Source: Chloroflexota bacterium (GTDB lineage: Bacteria > Chloroflexota > Dehalococcoidia > Lucifugimonadales > UBA3495). From it: a DNA stretch of 44,483 bases. This document shows positions 40,343 through 44,483 of this stretch, in pieces (the stretch's first letter is position 1; each line of letters begins with the position of its first letter). The stretch is from the NCBI GenBank assembly GCA_022562475.1, contig JADFPD010000005.1:1-44483 (forward strand), given 5' to 3'. Made by a program: the position numbers and the translations under genes. The notes beneath the pieces are model-generated. The model searched no databases. It was given only the letters and a program-made list of their open reading frames with translations, and had not been told where the DNA came from.

Positions 40343-40486
40343 CTAGTCTGATGACGGCAGCTTGCGGGGCTCTTGGATCTCCATGGTTTTTTCGCAGCAA
40401 TCTATCTCGCCGTCGCCGCTCTTGGTGCAGAGCACGCTGCTGCCGCACTCTTCACAGGTGTAACGTTTGCCTAGTTGGTTGGCCAT
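40343..40486 (-). CDS. desulforedoxin-like mini-protein 1
   Basis: A 47-residue protein: MANQLGKRYTCEECGSSVLC, then TKSGDGEIDCCEKTMEIQEP and RKLPSSD. The Cys pattern C-x2-C, a gap of about 15 residues, then C-C matches the desulforedoxin domain that binds one iron in an FeCys4 site. An extra Cys occurs at 20. ATG at 40486 has a GGAGG site. It is the second of two tandem paralogues; both follow the DUF6941-like gene on the minus strand, and a strong terminator lies downstream. Possible role: a small electron carrier or an oxygen/superoxide defence component. Metal binding is inferred from the pattern only. Confidence 0.75.
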   Translation of the reverse strand: MANQLGKRYTCEECGSSVLCTKSGDGEIDCCEKTMEIQEPRKLPSSD

Positions 40487-40540
40487 TTGGCGGTCCTCCG
40501 TGGGAATTTTTGCGGGGTTTCGCCGTTCTACTTGGTCGTT

Positions 40541-40657
40541 CTACTTGAGTTCCATGGGTGTTTGGCAACAGATGATGGAGCCATCGCCGCCCTTGGTTAC
40601 GATGAACTCGGAACCGCACTTGCTGCATACGTAGCGTTTGCCGGTCTGATTAGCCAA
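40541..40657 (-). CDS. desulforedoxin-like mini-protein 2
   Basis: A 38-residue paralogue: LANQTGKRYVCSKCGSEFIV, then TKGGDGSIICCQTPMELK. It has the desulforedoxin pattern C-x2-C ... C-C and the G-G-D-G turn. The start is TTG at 40657 with GGGAG eight nt upstream; the matching N-terminus of the first copy (ANQ-x-GKRY) supports this start. This copy is closer to the canonical 36-residue desulforedoxin than its partner. The gap between the two is 54 nt. Confidence 0.75.
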   Translation of the reverse strand: MANQTGKRYVCSKCGSEFIVTKGGDGSIICCQTPMELK

Positions 40658-40766
40658 CTGCTCAGCTCCCTAGCCGGAATATTTTTCTGGATTGCCCCCA
40701 GGCTCGTTTCAATTATAGACAAGCCACTTGGTGGATTCAACTTGGGCGGTCCGGGCCGGGGCCGGG

Positions 40767-41213
40767 TTAGGGCTCCGGATTTGGCTTTGCCGGTTCGACG
40801 GCGAAGCGCACCAGGAAAGTGGCTTCGCCCAGAGGGATGCCGTCGAATAAGATGGCGGCCGAGTGTATGCCCGGTTTCTGCACCGGGATGCGGAAACTCT
40901 TGATCCAGCGCTGGAACAAGATGCCCTCATCCCACTCCACCTTTTGGGCTGGAGGCGTCTCCAAAGGTATGCCTGGCGTCTTTAGCGTGACAAAAAGGTA
41001 GTGGTCGCCGGGCTCGACCCCGCCGATGCAGAAGGCCAGGTTGAAATCGACGGTGGCCAGGACCGGGTCGTCAGGATCCGCTGTGCCGTCGGGCTCGGGT
41101 AATTCAAAGAGATCGACGATGCCGTTCAGGCTGAGATCGCCGTCTTCTGTCTCTGTCGTGTCCTTGCAGAACAGGGCGTATTTCAAAAAGGGGCCGCTGG
41201 CTTCACCGGCCAA
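40767..41213 (-). CDS. DUF6941-like protein
   Basis: A 148-residue protein with a family-like opening FLKYALFCKDTTETEDGDLS and LNGIVDLFELPEPDG, then VLATVDFNLAFCIGGVEPGD, HYLFVTLKTPGIPLE, WIKSFRIPVQKPGIHSAAIL and FDGIPLGEATFLVRF. This beta-rich pattern resembles DUF6941 proteins of unknown function. The start is TTG at 41213 with GGGAGG seven nt upstream; the frame is open further to 41282, but those residues are unlike the family. It is the first gene of a small minus-strand operon with the two desulforedoxin-like genes, 109 nt apart. Confidence 0.6.
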   Translation of the reverse strand: MAGEASGPFLKYALFCKDTTETEDGDLSLNGIVDLFELPEPDGTADPDDPVLATVDFNLAFCIGGVEPGDHYLFVTLKTPGIPLETPPAQKVEWDEGILFQRWIKSFRIPVQKPGIHSAAILFDGIPLGEATFLVRFAVEPAKPNPEP

Positions 41214-41371
41214 ATTGGGGCCTCCCGTCACCGATGGACATCCGTGAATCTGACGGCCAATTCTAGCATGCCGCCTGATCACGGAAAACGCCGGTCTAAA
41301 GCAGTTTTAGCTAGCCCATTGCCAACCGCGTCTAATATTGAGAAACTAGGCGCGTAATATTCAGACCGGGG

Positions 41372-42025
41372 GTGGCAGTTGTGGCATCCACTCAACAGAC
41401 CCAGATAACCCAGGAAAAATTCGGACAGGGTATGACCACTCAGCAGTACATCGACCAGATCAAGGTCAACAAAGACCCGTTCGTGGCGATCTATGAGACG
41501 GTCCAGATACCCGCTGATTCCCTGAGCCTGTTCGACGGACTGAGCGAGCCATTGAATCTGGCCGTTTTCACCGCCGATTGGTGCGGCGACGCCATGAGCA
41601 CCACTCCGGTGATCCTAAAGCTGGCCGACAGCACCCCCAACATCTCCGTTCAGGTCTTCAACCGGGACGACGAACTGGAATTGAGCAACAGCCTTTTGCC
41701 CGAGAACCGTGCCGGCACCGTTCCCATATTCGTGGTCATGGACCAGGATATGAACCAGGTCGCCCGTTTCATCGAGACCGCCAACACGCTGGTGCCGGAC
41801 ATCGACGCCATGGACGCCGCCATCGACCAGGAGACGGCCGGAATGGACGAGGCCGAGGCGCGACAGGCCAAGCGGGGCCGGCGCACGTCCTACCGGGTGG
41901 AGCGCGCCCAAGCGTGGGGAGAAGTCATCCTGAAAGAGTTCGGCGGCCTGGTGGCCGAAGCTCTGGCGGGCAGCCCCGGGGACCGCCCCTTGGAGGGCGG
42001 CACCAAATGGCCGCCTGAAGACTGA
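41372..42025 (+). CDS. thioredoxin-fold protein (Thioredoxin_9-like), single active-site Cys
   Basis: A 217-residue protein with the pattern of the Thioredoxin_9 group: a long N-terminal helix region (TTQQYIDQIKVNKDPFVAIY), then LNLAVFTADWCGDAMSTTPV where WCGDA replaces the usual CGPC (only one active-site Cys), VQVFNRDDELELSNSLL, AGTVPIFVVMDQDMNQVARF. The C-terminal 60 residues are charged. Redox chemistry would need a single-cysteine mechanism. The start is GTG at 41372 (GTG at 41381 is an alternative). It is followed 48 nt later by the acidic-tailed gene on the same strand. Confidence 0.8.
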   Translation: MAVVASTQQTQITQEKFGQGMTTQQYIDQIKVNKDPFVAIYETVQIPADSLSLFDGLSEPLNLAVFTADWCGDAMSTTPVILKLADSTPNISVQVFNRDDELELSNSLLPENRAGTVPIFVVMDQDMNQVARFIETANTLVPDIDAMDAAIDQETAGMDEAEARQAKRGRRTSYRVERAQAWGEVILKEFGGLVAEALAGSPGDRPLEGGTKWPPED

Positions 42026-42073
42026 TCTAGACGAATAAGCATAACTCTGGATAATCGTTCCGAGAGGACGGTG

Positions 42074-42388
42074 ATGGCTGAAGAACTGATCAGCATGGAA
42101 GACATGGCGACGATCTTCGAGGTTACCGACGCCTTGGGGATACACCGGGAATCGGTGCGGGTCGAACTCACCAAAGAAGACCCGGGTTCCATCCAGAAGG
42201 TTGCTGACGGCATGGTGGAGATCACGTTGCCGGTCAACGAAAGCGCCGAAATCTTCTGCCGCAAGTTACGCATCGACCTGGAAGCCATGGGTTTCGAGCT
42301 GTCGGATAGTGTGCTCGGCTACGATGACGACGAAGATGATGATGAGGAAGACCGGCCGGCGCCCAGCCAAAGACCTCGATTGAGCTAG
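42074..42388 (+). CDS. hypothetical protein with acidic C-terminal tail
   Basis: A 104-residue protein. The first 80 residues look globular (SMEDMATIFEVTDALGIHRE, SVRVELTKEDPGS, GMVEITLPVNESAEIFCRKL), while the last 25 contain DDDEDDDEED then a Pro/Arg-rich end. There is no recognised family. ATG at 42074 with GAGGA upstream; the GTG at 42071 is also in frame. It is the second gene of a plus-strand pair with the thioredoxin-like gene. Confidence 0.6.
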   Translation: MAEELISMEDMATIFEVTDALGIHRESVRVELTKEDPGSIQKVADGMVEITLPVNESAEIFCRKLRIDLEAMGFELSDSVLGYDDDEDDDEEDRPAPSQRPRLS

Positions 42389-42400
42389 TCCGCTGGGAGC

Positions 42401-42925
42401 TTAATATCCAGGCTCCCGCCACTCGAAGGCCAGGTTGGCGTAGCGCACGAAAACCGCTCCCCCGGGGGCGGCCAAGGGTCCGTTGGCGGCCAACAGTGCG
42501 ATGGTATGCTGCTCGCCCGGCTGGGCTTCATCCGAGAGCACGACCCGTTGGGGCACGTTGAACCCCTGGACGGCGCCCCGGTGCCGGTCGCACTCCCCGT
42601 CGATCCACAACTCCCCGTAATCGTCGATGCAGGTCTCGAACTGGACCCTGACACCGGTGGTAGGGTGGCCGTCCACGGTCTCCGGAAAGGTCAAGTTGAT
42701 CCGGTACCAGACGAACGAGAACCCATGGGAGACCCACTTGGCCAGGTCCGTGCACACCTCCCATCCGGAGTCGTCGTAATCAGCAAGCCGGGCCGGAGAG
42801 CCTTCGAGCTGGGAGACCAAGCCCTCGTTGGGCTCGCCGGGCACCAGCCCTTGGGCGAACTTCCACCGGCCTTTCACCGCCGCCAGGCCGCTGCTGGTGT
42901 TGAGGTCTATCACTGCTCTCGGCAT
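42401..42925 (-). CDS. jelly-roll sugar-binding-like domain protein
   Basis: A 174-residue single-domain protein resembling the sugar-binding (galactose-binding-like) domain at the start of family 2 glycoside hydrolases: LADYDDSGWEVCTDLAKWVS, FVWYRINLTFPETVDG, RVQFETCIDDYGELWIDGEC and PGEQHTIALLAANGP. No catalytic domain is attached, so it may be a stand-alone carbohydrate or ligand binder. ATG at 42925. The stop at 42401 is convergent with the acidic-tailed gene. Located between that gene and the npdG remnant. Confidence 0.7.
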   Translation of the reverse strand: MPRAVIDLNTSSGLAAVKGRWKFAQGLVPGEPNEGLVSQLEGSPARLADYDDSGWEVCTDLAKWVSHGFSFVWYRINLTFPETVDGHPTTGVRVQFETCIDDYGELWIDGECDRHRGAVQGFNVPQRVVLSDEAQPGEQHTIALLAANGPLAAPGGAVFVRYANLAFEWREPGY

Positions 42926-42958
42926 GTCCCCGCTCCCTTTTTCTCTTTTAGTCGACGG

Positions 42959-43003
42959 CTAGATGCCCACGATCTTGATGCCGGAGTGGGCGTTGTAGAC
43001 CCG
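42959..43003 (-). pseudogene. duplicated 3' tail of npdG
   Basis: Directly downstream of the npdG stop, 45 nt in frame code for RVYNAHSGIKIVGI-stop, a paralogous copy of the npdG ending RIYKIHAGIKIMGI-stop. Ten of 14 residues match and DNA similarity is partial, so the two tails are diverged. It is what remains of a tandem second npdG copy after deletion of all but its last 14 codons. Confidence 0.75.
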
Positions 43004-43004
43004 C

Positions 43005-43652
43005 CTAGATCCCCATTATTTTTATGCCGGCATGAATCTTGTAGATTCGGTTGATGTTCACCAGCAAGGGCGTTATCTGTTCCACGTATTTGGCGTTGGC
43101 CAGACTGCCGCCGTCCACGCCGCGCAGGTCTTTGATCTTGTCGGCCAGGCCCATCACCAGTTTCTTGGCTTCCGCGTGGTCCGAGCAGACCACCACGTCC
43201 CCTTCCATGGTCACGTTGGGGTCCAGCAGTTCCTCGGCGCTGGCATTCTGGAAGGCGGCCACCACTTGGGAATCGGGCAGTATATCCTGGGCCTCTTGGG
43301 CTGCGGAACCGGCTTCGACTTCCACCGCGCTGGCGCCCTTGCCACGCTCGAACTTCATGGGTGCGATGACACAGACCACGATCTTGCCCTTGAGCGCCGC
43401 GCCCAGGTCCTCCAACACCGGCCGTTGACCCTCGTAGGGAAAGGCCAGGAAGACCACGTCCGCGGCTGCGGCCGCGCTGGAGTTATCCATGCCTCCGATG
43501 ACCAAACCCGGCGCCGATTGGGCCAACTCCTCGGCGGCCGCCGTGCCCCGCGCGGCGTCCCGTGACCCAATGATGGGCGTTTCTCCGGCCATGGCCAGGC
43601 GCAGGGCCAGCCCTTTGCCCTCCGGCCCAGTTCCTCCCAAGATCGCCAGCAT
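43005..43652 (-). CDS. npdG: NADPH-dependent F420 reductase homologue
   Basis: A 215-residue oxidoreductase that transfers hydride between NADP(H) and coenzyme F420. The Rossmann start is MLAILGGTGPEGKGLALRLA, followed by IIGSRDAARGTAAAEELAQS, AADVVFLAFPYEGQRPVLED, VVCVIAPMKFERG and VVVCSDHAEAKKLVMGLADK. The frame opens at 43685, but ATG at 43652 has an AAAGGGAGGG site and matches the family start. The presence of this protein makes F420 use plausible for the LLM proteins in the window. A diverged duplicate of its 3' end follows the stop. Confidence 0.9.
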   Translation of the reverse strand: MLAILGGTGPEGKGLALRLAMAGETPIIGSRDAARGTAAAEELAQSAPGLVIGGMDNSSAAAAADVVFLAFPYEGQRPVLEDLGAALKGKIVVCVIAPMKFERGKGASAVEVEAGSAAQEAQDILPDSQVVAAFQNASAEELLDPNVTMEGDVVVCSDHAEAKKLVMGLADKIKDLRGVDGGSLANAKYVEQITPLLVNINRIYKIHAGIKIMGI

Positions 43653-43884
43653 GGACCCTCCCTTTGGATACTTCAGATTAATCACGCGACCATAGATTTA
43701 GCCGGTCAACGTGCTCCAGTCGCGCAGGTCCGTCGGTAACATCTCGTTGTTACCGCGCCGCAATACTATATCCACAACAAGATAATCAGGGAAGTACTGA
43801 CGCGTAGGTTGCGATGGGGCAATCAGGATTCAGAAGGACCGGTAGTACACCCGCCTTTTCACTGGCAGTCTCTTCCTGTCATGA

Positions 43885-44241
43885 TTATTGATTCCAGGTG
43901 TACACCACGCCGCTGTCTGGAAAAACCCATACCGGGCTGCCATCGTTGTCGGTGCTTCTAACGTTCATCTCTATATACCCCTCGTGCTGTTCGATTTGCG
44001 GGTCGAAGGGTCTCTGGGAATGCAGGTAGTGCTCGATGCACCCGCCGCGGAGGGTATGAGGGTAACAGAAGATAAATTGGGGGTCCAAAGAGGGATCGAC
44101 CAAGTGTATGGGATAGGCCTCGGCGGCCTTTGAGATCAAGCTCGGAACAGGAATGGTGGAAGGTTCGGCCGAAGGTCTCTTGAGATTCTCCGACCGTGTG
44201 GACACTCGCCGATGCGGTCCGCCCGGTGTACTCGCCGTCAT
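43885..44241 (-). CDS. hypothetical protein, start uncertain
   Basis: An open frame of 118 codons. The first 45 or so are antisense to the DUF4143 remnant, so they are unlikely to be original coding sequence. The last 70 (HLVDPSLDPQFIFCYPHTLR, GGCIEHYLHSQRPFDPQIEQ, MNVRSTDNDGSPVWVFPDSG) look protein-like, with three cysteines and a Trp-rich end, but there is no good start codon or ribosome site in that part. It may be the 3' end of a decayed gene or a coincidental frame. Confidence 0.3.
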   Translation of the reverse strand: MTASTPGGPHRRVSTRSENLKRPSAEPSTIPVPSLISKAAEAYPIHLVDPSLDPQFIFCYPHTLRGGCIEHYLHSQRPFDPQIEQHEGYIEMNVRSTDNDGSPVWVFPDSGVVYTWNQ

Positions 44242-44314
44242 TGTCGGAAGCGGTTACGGCTACGTCCGCAAGGACGGCGTGGCCGTGGTTCCCATCGGCT
44301 CGCTCGGTCCGTAG
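44117..44314 (+). pseudogene. DUF4143 AAA+ ATPase, C-terminal remnant
   Basis: An in-frame open segment after a TAG at 44114 codes for AFEIKLGTGMVEGSAEGLLR, FSDRVDTRRCGPPG, VLAVIVGSGYGYVRKDGVAV and VPIGSLGP-stop. This is the characteristic end of COG1373/DUF4143 ATPases (E-I-K-L-G ... L-L-R-F-x-D-x-V-D-T ... G-S-G-Y ... VVPIG). The entire ATPase and DUF4143 body is absent upstream. The remaining 169 nt to the window end show nothing supportable. Confidence 0.75.
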
Positions 44315-44483
44315 TCAAAGCTTTTCGGATATGCGACGGCACGCGAGTTTCACTATCTTGCGGATCATCAGCGCTGCTATCGCGAAAGCCGCCTAGCGCC
44401 ACGACCCATCTTCTTTCTTCACATCTTCACATCTAAAATGGATTTGCTATGAGCCTATCAGCCGGATCCGCCGTACTCGACAT

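Noticed and set aside
1-44483. CRISPR array, rRNA operon, integrase or transposase
   Set aside because: No regularly spaced direct repeats, no rRNA sequence and no recognisable recombinase or transposase frame on either strand.

Overview
The window is GC-rich bacterial DNA (about 60 percent, with a few AT-rich islands) read on both strands and densely coded. The gene set suggests a free-living heterotroph of the Chloroflexota, perhaps a Dehalococcoidia/SAR202-type lineage. Pointers are two luciferase-family flavin oxidoreductases, an F420-dependent NADP reductase homologue, HyuA/HyuB, an HpaB-type monooxygenase, a LigB-type dioxygenase, a PIG-L deacetylase and repeated cupins. This placement is inference from gene content; no rRNA or ribosomal marker is present.

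Left part (1-7256, minus strand): a tetrapyrrole operon. In transcription order it holds a fused siroheme decarboxylase (AhbA/AhbB type), precorrin-2 dehydrogenase, hemC, a cobA-hemD fusion, hemB and the start of hemL, with a MerR-like HTH regulator upstream. Together these cover glutamate semialdehyde to didecarboxysiroheme, apart from any separate ferrochelatase. Between hemB and hemL sits a toxin-antitoxin-like pair: a PD-(D/E)XK-like protein with an antitoxin-like tail, overlapping a frameshifted RelE/ParE toxin.

7467-11445 (plus): protein-isoaspartate methyltransferase, sirtuin, MscS channel, tRNA-Ile(GAT) with a terminator, and a HicB-type fusion followed by a hicA carrying an in-frame TGA. 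11514-15992 (minus): HyuB/HyuA with an AT-richer gene of unknown function just upstream. 16131-20280: a decay zone with a CoxM/XdhB-type remnant, an Lrp-type RAM protein ending early at TAG, and an MFS transporter split by TGA, with an intact four-domain rhodanese among them.

20294-34706: mostly catabolic and accessory genes (metallo-beta-lactamase fold, DUF2851, three tandem cupins, DUF429, an oxaloacetate decarboxylase-like protein, lipoproteins, VOC proteins, PIG-L deacetylase, LigB, LLM oxidoreductase, HAD phosphatase, HpaB), separated by short dispersed palindromic repeats.

35081-37441 is an AT-rich island bounded by two nearly identical copies of the start of a zinc alcohol dehydrogenase gene. 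The left copy is broken and runs into a UspA remnant; the right copy is complete. The end of the window holds a second LLM protein, two desulforedoxin-like mini-proteins in a small operon, a Thioredoxin_9-like protein, npdG with a duplicated 3' tail, and the C-terminal remnant of a DUF4143 ATPase.

The main oddities are the nuclease-antitoxin fusion, five otherwise well-preserved genes each broken by a single stop or frameshift, the alcohol dehydrogenase duplication, the siroheme-branch operon and several apparently leaderless promoters.
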